From assembly GCA_003427395.1 (NCBI GenBank), contig BFEA01000365.1:1298098-1327144 (forward strand): a DNA stretch of 29,047 bases, read 5' to 3'. The number at the start of each line of letters is the position of its first letter. The first letter of the stretch is position 1. The notes below the pieces were generated by a model. That model did not search any database, was not told the origin of the DNA, and saw only the letters and a list, made by a program, of their open reading frames with translations. This DNA is from Chara braunii. Taxonomy: Eukaryota; Streptophyta; Charophyceae; Charales; Characeae. Made by a program: the position numbers and the translations under genes. Below, piece after piece: positions 9,681-18,429 of this stretch.

Positions 9681-9837
9681 CCAAGTCCCACTACCAGCTT
9701 GGAGTTTTCTCAAGCCTGAATTTGGACGTGTTTGTTGCTATGTGCGGTTGAGGAAAATCAACGCGATTTCTGCACGTCTTTGCAAACACGTCTAGGTTCA
9801 GGCGTTGAGGAAACTCAATGTTGCTAGTGGGACTTGG
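9681..9837. repeat. large imperfect inverted repeat (55-bp arms), MITE-like
   Basis: The left arm (9681-9734) begins CCAAGTCCCACTA; the right arm (9783-9837) is its reverse complement with about eight mismatches and one gap by hand count. The 48-nt spacer contains a short GTTGAGGAAAATCAACG-like hairpin. The CCAAGTCCCACT ends resemble the GCCATGTCCCACT found beside the palindrome at 10523-10544, suggesting one family of small fold-back elements. Confidence 0.65.
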
Positions 9838-10522
9838 CGCTCTAGCCCTCATTTCGAAATTGCGTAGCCCCGGACCTGGCTTCTCGGTCCTGATTAGGTC
9901 TGCAGGAGGACCGGTGCTATCCATTAGTAGGAAGGAAAGAGGAGACAGAGTGGAAACTGAGTCGAGTCGCGTTAGACTCGGGGGGCCAGCCAACCCTGTG
10001 TGAGTTTCAGACAAGGTAGGGTGGGGGTAGAGCAATGTAGTAGAAGAGAGTGGTAGGGAAGGTCAGTAATAGGGAGGGGGTAAAGGGAGAGGGTAACGGG
10101 AAAGGGTTTAGGAGGGTTAAAGACGGGAGGTTTTTGCACGATGGTAGGATTGGGTGTTTTTTCCTACTCCTTTCTGGTTCTATCCTCCTTTGCTGCTTCA
10201 AACTCTGAGTCTCCAATACCCTTCAACTATACGAAGAAGTAGCAGGGAATGTATTTCGGGTTACTCTGGGTCCAAGACGTGTCCCGTAAAAACCGAAACT
10301 GGGTAATGCTCCCAGCATGGGCCTTGTTGTGGGGATTGGCCACCCCCCCCTGATACTTTTTCAAAAAAAAAAAAAAAAAAAAGTTAGGGATAGTTGGGTA
10401 AGTACTGATAGTAGTTCCTGTTAAGATATTTGGGTAAATTAATTCAGAAGCTAAACGGGCTGATGCTGCCGCGATAACTCCGGGTTGAATTGTGAGGTCC
10501 CCGAGGGCCATGTCCCACTTGC
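9838..10522. other. no gene recognised; contains G-rich tract and poly(A)
   Basis: Apart from a G-quadruplex-like tract at 10072-10116 and a poly(A) run at 10363-10382, I see only short open frames without motifs. Confidence 0.4.
10072..10116 (+). other. G-quadruplex-type motif
   Basis: Seven runs of three or more G separated by loops of 1-8 bases within 45 bp, for example GGGAGGGGGTAAAGGGAGAG at the start. This satisfies the usual G3+N1-7 pattern for an intramolecular quadruplex. Confidence 0.6.
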
Positions 10523-10544
10523 AACGTTGAGCTAGCTCAACGTT
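10523..10544. repeat. perfect 22-bp palindrome
   Basis: The core GTTGAGCTAGCTCAAC is extended symmetrically by three bases on each side to give 22 bp equal to their own reverse complement. The flank GGCCATGTCCCACTTGCA recurs, inverted, beside the related palindrome at 23713-23728. Confidence 0.8.
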
Positions 10545-10850
10545 GAGATTTCTATCACGTGGGACACAGCGCGACGTCGGAGATGCAAAATCGTTGGAGA
10601 ATCCATCGGTTCTTCATTTTTTTGCACATCGACGGGGTTGTCGTTTTGTTAATTTATAACATAACCTCAAAGAAACTCAACAAACTCGAATACAAAGCCC
10701 CCTACCCTCGCATCCTAGCGTTCAGCTAGCTGCCTTTTTTTTGCGTTGTAGCCAGTTCAACGCAATTTTGTTTTTTGGGAATTGTGTATTTTTCTTTTTT
10801 GTTTACCTGTTTCCGTTTTCGTTAGCATCTTTTGTTGACTGTTGACGTTT

Positions 10851-11041
10851 CAGTAATCCCTTATCCGCGATTCACGGGAATACGCTTTCTATAGATTTTT
10901 TAATCCGCTATTCACGGGAATGTGCTTTCTAGCTTTCTATTCCGCNCAGTAATCCCTTATCCGCGATTCACGGGAATACGCTTTCTATAGATTTTTTAAT
11001 CCGCTATTCACGGGAATGTGCTTTCTAGCTTTCTATTCCGC
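10851..11041. repeat. exact 95-bp duplication around a single N (probable assembly artefact)
   Basis: 10851-10945 and 10947-11041 are identical, separated only by the unresolved base at 10946. Identical flanks on both sides of an N are typical of two contigs whose overlap was not collapsed. The unit itself holds two diverged ~45-bp sub-repeats around ATTCACGGGAATRYGCTTTC, which are genuine. Confidence 0.85.
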
Positions 11042-11138
11042 GGCTGTTCTGTCTGTTCATGTGCCCTGAATGTGGACAACTTCCCGTTCTGGTTCACAAT
11101 ATCTACATCCCTCTGCACCCGACGTTTCTCCGAAAGGT

Positions 11139-11144
<6 letters not shown>

Positions 11145-11227
<83 letters not shown>
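11145..11227. repeat. (CT)n then (GT)n microsatellite
   Basis: Uninterrupted CT dinucleotides from 11145 to 11204 pass directly into GT dinucleotides to 11227. Open frames here are pure repeat translation. Confidence 0.95.
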
Positions 11228-11234
<7 letters not shown>

Positions 11235-11248
11235 TGCTCGGCTGCACA

Positions 11249-11299
11249 AAAGTGCGAATGTATCTGGTCCGTCTAATGCGTCAGATACATTCGCACTTT
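11249..11299. repeat. perfect 18-bp inverted repeat between two microsatellites
   Basis: AAAGTGCGAATGTATCTG (11249-11266) and its exact reverse complement (11282-11299) are separated by 15 nt. The hairpin lies between the two CT tracts and could be a tiny fold-back element; nothing shows it is transcribed. Confidence 0.85.
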
Positions 11300-11331
11300 C
11301 TTCTTTTTTTTGGTAATGCTAATCTTCTGTA

Positions 11332-11417
<86 letters not shown>
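11332..11417. repeat. (CT)n microsatellite
   Basis: About 86 bp of CT dinucleotides with one or two interruptions. Confidence 0.95.
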
Positions 11418-11419
<2 letters not shown>

Positions 11420-11495
11420 CCCTTTTCCATCTGGCTCCCATCTGTCTCTTTGTAGTGTCGCTCGTACGTTGTCTAAAAAGCGGTTTTGTGGTGGC

Positions 11496-11995
11496 NNNNN
11501 NNNNNNNNNNNNNNNNNNNNNNNNNNNNNNNNNNNNNNNNNNNNNNNNNNNNNNNNNNNNNNNNNNNNNNNNNNNNNNNNNNNNNNNNNNNNNNNNNNNN
11601 NNNNNNNNNNNNNNNNNNNNNNNNNNNNNNNNNNNNNNNNNNNNNNNNNNNNNNNNNNNNNNNNNNNNNNNNNNNNNNNNNNNNNNNNNNNNNNNNNNNN
11701 NNNNNNNNNNNNNNNNNNNNNNNNNNNNNNNNNNNNNNNNNNNNNNNNNNNNNNNNNNNNNNNNNNNNNNNNNNNNNNNNNNNNNNNNNNNNNNNNNNNN
11801 NNNNNNNNNNNNNNNNNNNNNNNNNNNNNNNNNNNNNNNNNNNNNNNNNNNNNNNNNNNNNNNNNNNNNNNNNNNNNNNNNNNNNNNNNNNNNNNNNNNN
11901 NNNNNNNNNNNNNNNNNNNNNNNNNNNNNNNNNNNNNNNNNNNNNNNNNNNNNNNNNNNNNNNNNNNNNNNNNNNNNNNNNNNNNNNNNNNNNNN
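11496..11995. other. assembly gap, exactly 500 N
   Basis: A run of 500 N, a round placeholder number, so the true gap size is unknown. It removes the DNA just beyond the poly(A) tail of the LINE and with it any 3' target-site duplication. Confidence 0.99.

Positions 11996-12036
<41 letters not shown>
11996..12036 (-). other. LINE poly(A) tail
   Basis: At least 41 T on the plus strand, that is poly(A) on the LINE sense strand, directly after its 3' sequence ...GGAGTAATTGAATC. The far end is lost in the gap. Confidence 0.85.
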
Positions 12037-12037
<1 letters not shown>

Positions 12038-12075
12038 ATTCAATTACTCCATTCTATTGGTGGGGAGTTGCACCT

Positions 12076-12094
12076 GCTGGAAACCGGGTCCAGC
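12076..12094 (-). promoter_or_regulatory. LINE 3' stem-loop, likely RT recognition element
   Basis: Sense strand GCTGGACCCGGTTTCCAGC folds into a 6-bp stem (GCTGGA with TCCAGC) and a 7-nt loop, about 40 nt before the poly(A). Two further 19-nt versions occur at 5199-5217 and 28938-28956 with the same stem and differing loops. Some LINE reverse transcriptases are known to recognise a 3' stem-loop of their RNA; that this one does so is inference. Confidence 0.6.
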
Positions 12095-12471
12095 GTCCCT
12101 TGAGGCCAGAGTGACCTTCAGTACAACAAGACATTAGACCTCTTCACCCAAAGGCGCCTGAAATAAGTGTTCCGCTAGCCTAATAGACTTGCTGTGCCGC
12201 TCCCTTGTGGCTGCCAAATCTACAAATGAAATGAATCCATGGTCCAGAGAACAACTATGATTGAGGAGGCTAGACAGAATACTGCCTAAGCTGTCTCTAC
12301 TGGTCACAGTTCCAAGCTACCTAGTAAATGACGTCATTAGTGCTAGATCAGTTCTGATAAGGGCATGATGAGAGAGAAGCTAGCCTGGCTGTATCACCTC
12401 TACCCGGGTGGTTCATGGAGGCCTCAGCCCCATCAACCATGGTTCCAGAACAATGCCCTTGGTTTTCAACT

Positions 12472-14178
12472 TCAGGACCTAACCTTCTGTCCCCAAGTTC
12501 GAAAGAAATGCTCTCTGGCAGTTTTCCAGTTGACAGCTCTGTTGGCTTGTCTCCAGTCTGACCACAGCAGGGAGCGGACTCCCTCCAGAATCAAATGTTT
12601 GATGCCAGTATCAGAGTAGAACTTCAGTCTAAAAATTCTGTCATTTCTAAGCTTCCAGATGACCTGCAGAATAGCCGCCCTGCAGGCCGTGGCCACATAC
12701 CCCCAACCTGGGCCAATGTCCTTGTCGTTGTGAAGTAAGCCCTCCACCACAAAATTCTCATCCCACTGAACCTGGTCCTCCACTTGATCCCGCCAGAGCC
12801 TGCCCCACCAGACCCAGATTCTCTTGGATTCGATACAGCCCCACCATAAGTGTGTGGCTGTTTCCTTCTCTTTTTTGCACCTGCGACATTGTTGGTCAAT
12901 TGGCATTCTGTTTGATGCGAGCCAGCTTGCCGTGGGGACTACCCGATGTGATTGGAGCCACGCCAAGCTGCTCATTTTGGCAGAAGGTATGCGTCTAAGA
13001 CTACGCCAGAGTTTCCTCAATGATGCGGTGGATACGTTACCTTTATGCTGCGCTCTCTGCTTGTTCTCCATCTGCCAGCGATTACGAACTTCAAATGGAA
13101 GGGACCAGGATTTGCTTTGGGACTGGTACCCAACTGAGGGGGTGTACTCCAACAGGCTGACATCTTTCCTTGGCTCCAACAATTTCCACCCCCATTGTGA
13201 AGGAACAACCTTCAGTTTATGTACCAGGCCCACCCCGAGAGGGCAGTGGTGTTGTACTTCATCCTTGGACACCTTCTTAGAGTAGACCTCTATGGAGGCG
13301 ACCTGTCGCAGGGAGACCACCTGCTCTTCTATTTCCTTCAGCCTGCCGCCCGCTCCCTGTTCCTCTGTCTCAATGGAATAGGACGTGACCGCCGCCTGGT
13401 CCTGGTTCAGTATAGCCAGGACTTTCCATACTTCCTTGGGGGGTGTAAAACCCCCCTGAATCACCCAGTGTCCTTCATACGCTGGATACGGATCCAGCAA
13501 GGTCTCTTTCCAAGTATGTGGGATGCTGGCTAAAATCTGCTCTAATCTTTCCTCAACCGCCCTTAGGTGGTGTAGTTTTATTTTCAGTTCAGCTGCAGCT
13601 CTCCACTGTGAAAGATCTGGATTCCACAGATCCACAATTCTTGAAACTCCCCTCTGGATCCAGCTTTTCCCGAACTGTCCGGTGTCATCACCTGCGGACC
13701 ACGGGATTCCGAAGTCGTTGCAGACAAGCACATTCTCAAAAATGTGCTGGGCAAGGATCTCCTCCCTGGTCTGTGGCTCCTTGAGCTGCACCGGCATGAG
13801 CTGGGACCATGCCCGGAGGATGTCCTTCCAGACTGGTGAGTTGACATTCCCTTTTACCATGGAAGGGGTGAGGAGTGATACCCACACATCTACTTTTCTA
13901 CTCAAATCCCATTCTTTCATACGAATTGCTACAGCTAGTTCCACCCATGGGTGATTGGAAGCCATGGTGAGCAGCCTGACCACCCACCTGGCCAGTAGCG
14001 CATTAACCTGCAGCTCAGGATCTTTGATACCTAGACCACCGTCAGACTTTTGCCCAATTACTTTTTTCCAAGCCAGTTTAGCAATGTAGCCTACCTCCTC
14101 ATCCTGCGTGCCCTTCCAAAGGTATCTTGTGGATACCAATCTGATCCTGCCATAAGCCTTGGCTTCTAAACTTCTCAC
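12472..14178 (-). CDS. LINE ORF2, C-terminal part with zf-RVT domain
   Basis: A 568-codon open frame in the same frame as the RT segment upstream, cut from it by one TAG at 14211-14209, so both belong to one ORF2 (a start at 14178 is only where the open frame has an allowed codon). The first ~50 residues (for example GRIRLVSTRYLWKG) are the region after the RT thumb that reads R-F-L-W-x-G in many LINEs. Residues 431-448 read CRRCKKEKETATHLWWGC, the C-x2-C...H-x3-C of the zinc-binding domain found after RT in plant LINEs (zf-RVT). The frame ends with a TGA at 12472. No RNase H motif follows. Confidence 0.85.
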   Translation of the reverse strand: MRSLEAKAYGRIRLVSTRYLWKGTQDEEVGYIAKLAWKKVIGQKSDGGLGIKDPELQVNALLARWVVRLLTMASNHPWVELAVAIRMKEWDLSRKVDVWVSLLTPSMVKGNVNSPVWKDILRAWSQLMPVQLKEPQTREEILAQHIFENVLVCNDFGIPWSAGDDTGQFGKSWIQRGVSRIVDLWNPDLSQWRAAAELKIKLHHLRAVEERLEQILASIPHTWKETLLDPYPAYEGHWVIQGGFTPPKEVWKVLAILNQDQAAVTSYSIETEEQGAGGRLKEIEEQVVSLRQVASIEVYSKKVSKDEVQHHCPLGVGLVHKLKVVPSQWGWKLLEPRKDVSLLEYTPSVGYQSQSKSWSLPFEVRNRWQMENKQRAQHKGNVSTASLRKLWRSLRRIPSAKMSSLAWLQSHRVVPTASWLASNRMPIDQQCRRCKKEKETATHLWWGCIESKRIWVWWGRLWRDQVEDQVQWDENFVVEGLLHNDKDIGPGWGYVATACRAAILQVIWKLRNDRIFRLKFYSDTGIKHLILEGVRSLLWSDWRQANRAVNWKTAREHFFRTWGQKVRS

Positions 14179-14208
14179 TGACCCTGGGAACCAGATCTTA
14201 GAAAAAAC

Positions 14209-15876
14209 CTAGGTATTCAGAAAAAGAGCCCGTCCCAGTATGGATGTCCCCTTAACCGTGGCCACTCTGGTGATCTTGGAAATGACTGCTTGTTCCACCA
14301 AATTGCTGGCTGTCTTCTTGCTGTCTAGTAAGCTCACCTGCACCCCCAAGAAACGCTCACACTCACCCACAGGTAAGCACTTCAAACCCCAATTCACAGA
14401 CAAGTTAGTCCCAGCAGAGGCAATAACGGTAGACTTAGGCCAGTTAACTAGGGCTTCTGAGAACTTAAAATAGAGGTCTAGACAACATTTTAGCGCTCCT
14501 AGTGACTCTTTGGTGTTGATGGATAGGGCGAATAGATCGTCGGCCATTGCCTTACATTCTTGCCCATTGGGCAAGCGAACGCCTCGTATCTCTGGGTTTT
14601 TCCTAATCATAGACAGCAACACCTCCATCTGAATGACAAACAGCATGGGGGCGAGGGGGCATCCTTGCCTTAGTGAGCGCGTGAGTGGGAAAGAGGTTGA
14701 GATTTCGCCGTTGACCAGAACCATTCCCACTCCTTTGGTGTATAGGGCTTTGACCCATACACAAAAGATTTCCCCAAATCCTGCTAGTTTCAGTGTGTCA
14801 AGTACAAACTGCCAGTTGACTCTGTCATAGGCCTTTTCTAGGTCTAGTAACGGGGCCACCACCTCCGGTTGGTCCTCTCTCATAAACTCAAGAGCTTCAA
14901 TTGTGAGCATGACATTATTCAGAATATTTCTTCCTTGGACAAACCCCGCTTGCTCCTCACCAACTAATCCTGGCAAGTATCTCTTAAGCCTGTTGGCTAA
15001 GGTCTTCGCCAGGAATTTGTATGATGTGTTCAGGAGTGAAATAGGTCGCCAGTTTCTTATATTCCTCTTATCCCCTTTTTTATATAGCAGTGAGATGATA
15101 CCCATCCGCATGTCTTCCCCCAGATCCTGGCCCCCCAATACCGCATTGAATATGTCAACTAACACAGGCCCCAATATCTCCCAATAACATGCATAATATT
15201 CCACCGGTAGCCCGTCACTTCCCGGGCATTTCCCTTTTTGCATAGATTTCGGGGTATGGTTCAGTTCTTCTAAAGTAATAGGGCGGTCTAATTCCAACCG
15301 TCCCTGAATGGGCAGGCGGGCCTCGAACGACCGCCATAGTGTTTCCTGCAACTCGTCATCTCCCGGATCGGGGCAGACCGGTTTGGTGGAAGTCAGTATG
15401 TCCTTGAAATATAACCTGGCATATTCACATATGGTTTTTGTGTCCCTGACCCTAGACTCAAAGGAGTCGAAGGGATGATCCAGCTCCACTATCAAAGATG
15501 ATCCTTTCCTTGTGGACAGGCGTCTGAAATTTTCTTTTGTCATCCTGTCCCCTACATCCAACCATTTTATCTTAGCCCATTCTGCCCATACTTTTTCCTT
15601 TTCAATCTGGATATTCTCTAACTTGTCCTTCCATAGATTCCTGTAAAAATACCAGAAATCCCCTTTACTTGGCTCCCATTCCATTTTGTTTTCTGCCCAT
15701 TCTATATTCATGACACAAGTTTCTTCTTCTTTCCTTCTATTGGAGGCTTTGATCCGAGAGGCGAAACTTAAGTCAGTTGCTGCCATTTTGTTTGCTGCCT
15801 CCAACCATTCTGTGTCTGAAGCATAATAACTCTTTAGGTTTCTCAGCTTCGTAAGTGACTTCTTTATTGAGGTCAC
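14209..15876 (-). CDS. LINE ORF2, reverse transcriptase domain
   Basis: This 555-codon segment copies LINE RNA into DNA at the nicked target. RT blocks seen in order: NWRPISLLNTSYKFLAKTLA (finger block), GFVQGRNILNNV, LLDLEKAYDRVNW with catalytic Asp351, LRQGCPLAPMLF, then MADDLFALS with the catalytic pair Asp446-Asp447, and LVNWPKST. The usual residue before ADD in L1-like enzymes is Phe or Tyr; Met here is unusual. The segment is one base out of frame with the endonuclease; the frameshift lies between 15890 and 15939, because the RT frame has a TAA at 15942-15940 and the endonuclease frame a TAA at 15890-15888. The RT frame stops at a TAG (14211-14209) and then continues in the next segment. 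There is no native start at 15876. Confidence 0.92.
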   Translation of the reverse strand: MTSIKKSLTKLRNLKSYYASDTEWLEAANKMAATDLSFASRIKASNRRKEEETCVMNIEWAENKMEWEPSKGDFWYFYRNLWKDKLENIQIEKEKVWAEWAKIKWLDVGDRMTKENFRRLSTRKGSSLIVELDHPFDSFESRVRDTKTICEYARLYFKDILTSTKPVCPDPGDDELQETLWRSFEARLPIQGRLELDRPITLEELNHTPKSMQKGKCPGSDGLPVEYYACYWEILGPVLVDIFNAVLGGQDLGEDMRMGIISLLYKKGDKRNIRNWRPISLLNTSYKFLAKTLANRLKRYLPGLVGEEQAGFVQGRNILNNVMLTIEALEFMREDQPEVVAPLLDLEKAYDRVNWQFVLDTLKLAGFGEIFCVWVKALYTKGVGMVLVNGEISTSFPLTRSLRQGCPLAPMLFVIQMEVLLSMIRKNPEIRGVRLPNGQECKAMADDLFALSINTKESLGALKCCLDLYFKFSEALVNWPKSTVIASAGTNLSVNWGLKCLPVGECERFLGVQVSLLDSKKTASNLVEQAVISKITRVATVKGTSILGRALFLNT

Positions 15877-15887
15877 CAGTCCACATC

Positions 15888-16664
15888 TTATAAGATTGAT
15901 GTGTTTAGCTTGTAGTACCCTTTCCCCCTGATAATATGCTTATCGGGGACAAACACCGCCAGCACTGGTCTGTGGTCAGATAAGGAATCAAAGGGCATAG
16001 TAACCTCTATGGCCCACTCGGCTGCTTTGTCTCTAACCAGAAAAAAATCCAGCCTCAACTTGGTATAGGACCGATCCTGTCTGGGTGTATTTGATACCCA
16101 GGTGAACTTGGTGGCTTGGGGGTGTAGTTGCCCAAAAGGGTCGATCAATTCCATGTTCTCTGCGAATTCTACCAAAGCCAGTGTATCACTCCTGACCGGG
16201 TCTGCTGCAGTGGAGTCCAGGGAGGGGTTCAAGATAGTGTTCCAGTCCCCTCCTAATACCATGTTTTTGTTCTTCGGAAGTACATGTGGTAGAATTTCAA
16301 AAAATTGGATTTTCTCTCGTCTATCTACCGGGGCGTAAACCGATACAAAGATCCACTCCGTTCCCTCAATACTTGCTGTCACCCATGCCCATCGGCCGAG
16401 GGAGTCAGAGAACTCATCTAGCACTGTTAAATCTAAGTCCTTATGAAATAGAACCCCGGTGCCATCTGCCGGGGCCCAAAACTGAGGGTCCTGCCACTTC
16501 AACCGTGCGTGTTCTATTTTTTCCCCATTCAATTTAGTCTCTTGGAGCATCATAATGTGGACCCCATGCTGGTGTATCCACGATCTGAGCCTTGCCCATT
16601 TAAACTTAGAATTAATGTCCCCAAGGCCCCTGACGTTCCAGGAGGCTACTCTCAATTTATTCAT
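15888..16664 (-). CDS. LINE ORF2, N-terminal APE-type endonuclease
   Basis: ATG at 16664-16662 starts ORF2 and overlaps the end of ORF1 by 8 nt (ATGAATAA). The 258 residues form an exonuclease-endonuclease-phosphatase domain that nicks target DNA to prime reverse transcription. All catalytic blocks are kept: SWNVRGL with Asn10, MMLQETK with Glu42, a VSVYAPV strand, LGGDWNTIL with the Asp and Asn, and SLSDHRPVLA with Asp230-His231. The TAA at 15888 arises from a single-base indel and is not a natural end: just upstream the GYYKLNTS linker typical of LINEs between endonuclease and RT is visible. A G/A-rich run (AGGGGGAAAGGG, 15929-15918) in the window is a likely place for the indel; it does not fit a canonical -1 slippery heptamer. 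Confidence 0.92.
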   Translation of the reverse strand: MNKLRVASWNVRGLGDINSKFKWARLRSWIHQHGVHIMMLQETKLNGEKIEHARLKWQDPQFWAPADGTGVLFHKDLDLTVLDEFSDSLGRWAWVTASIEGTEWIFVSVYAPVDRREKIQFFEILPHVLPKNKNMVLGGDWNTILNPSLDSTAADPVRSDTLALVEFAENMELIDPFGQLHPQATKFTWVSNTPRQDRSYTKLRLDFFLVRDKAAEWAIEVTMPFDSLSDHRPVLAVFVPDKHIIRGKGYYKLNTSIL

Positions 16665-17766
16665 TGATACTTGGGCTTCCTGAATTTTGGATCAGGGAAA
16701 AATCATCTGGGGGAAAGGTGGAGACAGTCTCCCCCTCTGTTGTGCCTACCGTTATCACGATAGCCGATCTTGTGACTGGGCCCGCCTGGACCGTGGTGAG
16801 GGTAGTTTTCCTCTTTCTCTCTTCCCCTACATCTTCAGTGTTCCCTTTTGCCTGCCATGGAGAGGACAAAATTCTGTCAAAGTAGGCAGAAAACAGATTG
16901 GTATCTGCGGAGAGTTGCTGGTTGTATTCAACGAGCACATCCCCTGAGATCCCTTCTGCTGTATACACCATGTTAGCGTGGAGGAGTGTATCATCCTTGA
17001 CCCATTCCAGAGGGCACCACACCCCTTTGTTTTGGGCCAGCTGTTCCAAATCTGTTTCGCTGGGTCTCACATCAAATGGTGCCACAAACAAGTGAACCTT
17101 GCTGTGACTGTTGCCCATTCGTTGTATCTTTCTGGTCCCCATGCCCGGTATAGCCCTGACGGGTGCGTTTCGTCCCAGGTAGTTCTTTACCTTAGCTAGC
17201 ATCTCTGCCTGTGACGGGCTGCTGTCTACCGGTTTCGGAGTGATCAATTTTATATTAGTCCCCATGCTGTAGGTGAGGAATACAATACCATCCGGGGTTT
17301 TCCTGCAGATGAGAGGGACCAGATACTTGGTTCCCTGAATCCTGCTGACTGAGGACGCTCTCCTTTGCTTTCTGATCTTACCTGGGGAGAGGATCCTTTC
17401 TCTCTTTTCCTTGGAAGGCCCGTCCTCATCAGTGGAACTATCAGATTCCCTCAACGTACCCCCAGGTGCTACAGGTGGCGCCATCATATCTTCAGGGGAC
17501 TCTGGTTCATCAAGCATGATGACCTCCCTAGGAGTCTGAATGATTTGGTTGTCTGTGCATTGCAGACCACTCACTGTTTCTCCTGGGACTGAGACCGGTT
17601 TCCCCGTTTTCTCAGACAGCTCTTTGATAAGGTTTTCAGGAAAACCCTCAAGTCCGCTCTGGATCTTAGAGTGCGGTGAGTCCAAGGAGGGCGTTTGTGC
17701 CCTACCTTGGGAATCTGGCACAGAGCTCGGGGACTGTTCCCCGTCCCCTTCAGTGTCCTGGCCCGG
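16657..17766 (-). CDS. LINE ORF1, C-terminal segment of unknown fold
   Basis: Open from just after a TAA-TAG pair (17772-17767) to the TAA at 16659-16657, in the same frame as the rest of ORF1, so it is best seen as its C-terminal extension. The first ~150 residues are Ser/Pro/Glu-rich and probably disordered. From about residue 145 of the segment there is a compact-looking region (KYLVPLICRKTPDGIVFLTY ... HSKVHLFVAPFDVRPSETDL ... VLVEYNQQLSADTNLFSAYF) that I cannot assign to any family. The end of the frame overlaps the ORF2 start by 8 nt, suggesting coupled translation. Plant LINE ORF1 proteins usually end soon after the zinc knuckle, so this extra part is noteworthy. Confidence 0.7.
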   Translation of the reverse strand, partial: PGQDTEGDGEQSPSSVPDSQGRAQTPSLDSPHSKIQSGLEGFPENLIKELSEKTGKPVSVPGETVSGLQCTDNQIIQTPREVIMLDEPESPEDMMAPPVAPGGTLRESDSSTDEDGPSKEKRERILSPGKIRKQRRASSVSRIQGTKYLVPLICRKTPDGIVFLTYSMGTNIKLITPKPVDSSPSQAEMLAKVKNYLGRNAPVRAIPGMGTRKIQRMGNSHSKVHLFVAPFDVRPSETDLEQLAQNKGVWCPLEWVKDDTLLHANMVYTAEGISGDVLVEYNQQLSADTNLFSAYFDRILSSPWQAKGNTEDVGEERKRKTTLTTVQAGPVTRSAIVITVGTTEGETVSTFPPDDFSLIQNSGSPSINE

Positions 17767-17844
17767 CTATTACTTTCCCATGCTGCCAGTTTTTCCCTCT
17801 TTTTCTGACTTGTGCTCGTTTGTCCTGGTGTCCTCAGCACCTTC

Positions 17845-18429
17845 TTAATGTACTGGGCCCGAGTCACCCTGCTCCATCTCTGGGCTTCTGCACTGGTCCT
17901 GGGTTACGGGACGACACTTATGGTTGTCACCTGTTTGTGGCTCCGTGTTCCCTTCTGTTGTTGGTTGTGTTAGTGTGGATGAATGTAATCTTGTGTCTGT
18001 TTTGCGACCTACAGCCGTTCCTGGAGGTAGATCTCTCCCGGTCCCTACAGTGTTTATTTCATTCCCTGTATTCGATATCTCCGAGGGACCCAACTGGGCC
18101 CTTGAATCAGTGTCAAGTGCTGTTTGGGAACTTGACAAGACCGGAGTCTGGCGGTTGGTGTCTGGGTTACCACCTGCCACCCCAATAGACTGACCAAAAA
18201 CAAAAGCTGGTTTATGGCTTGTGGGTCCTGCCCCCACGGCCCTTGGCTGGGGCCGTTGTTGTTGTAGCCCCTGGCTGGGTAGCCAGCCTGCCCCTGCTCT
18301 CAATCCCCCCCTGGCCTGTACGGATGTTGCCCCAAAAGGCCGTCCCTGCCCCCCTCCCCCTACCTGCCTTTGTCGAACAGTGTCGATCTCAATTGTCTGA
18401 GGACACGTTTCTGATGTGTGTCCGTATTC
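17845..18429 (-). pseudogene. LINE ORF1, middle linker behind the knuckle (interrupted)
   Basis: Continues in the ORF1 frame from the internal TGA (18432-18430) to a TAA at 17847-17845. It starts with the second half of the CCHC knuckle (EYGHTSETC) and goes on as Gly/Gln/Pro- then Thr/Ser-rich low-complexity sequence, probably a flexible linker. After the TAA the frame reads 24 further codons of charged linker before the TAA-TAG pair at 17772-17767, so I treat these stops as decay inside one long ORF1. Confidence 0.6.

Noticed and set aside
11018-12114. Long open frames of poly-Ser/Leu, poly-Arg/Glu or X residues
   Set aside because: They translate CT/GA microsatellites, poly-T and the N gap.
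12472-14178. RNase H domain at the end of LINE ORF2
   Set aside because: After the zf-RVT motif there are only ~120 residues and no D-E-D-D pattern in the expected spacing.
15890-15939. Programmed -1 frameshift between endonuclease and reverse transcriptase
   Set aside because: The G/A run in the overlap does not fit an X XXY YYZ slippery heptamer in the right frame, and related LINEs have endonuclease and RT in one frame; an indel is simpler.
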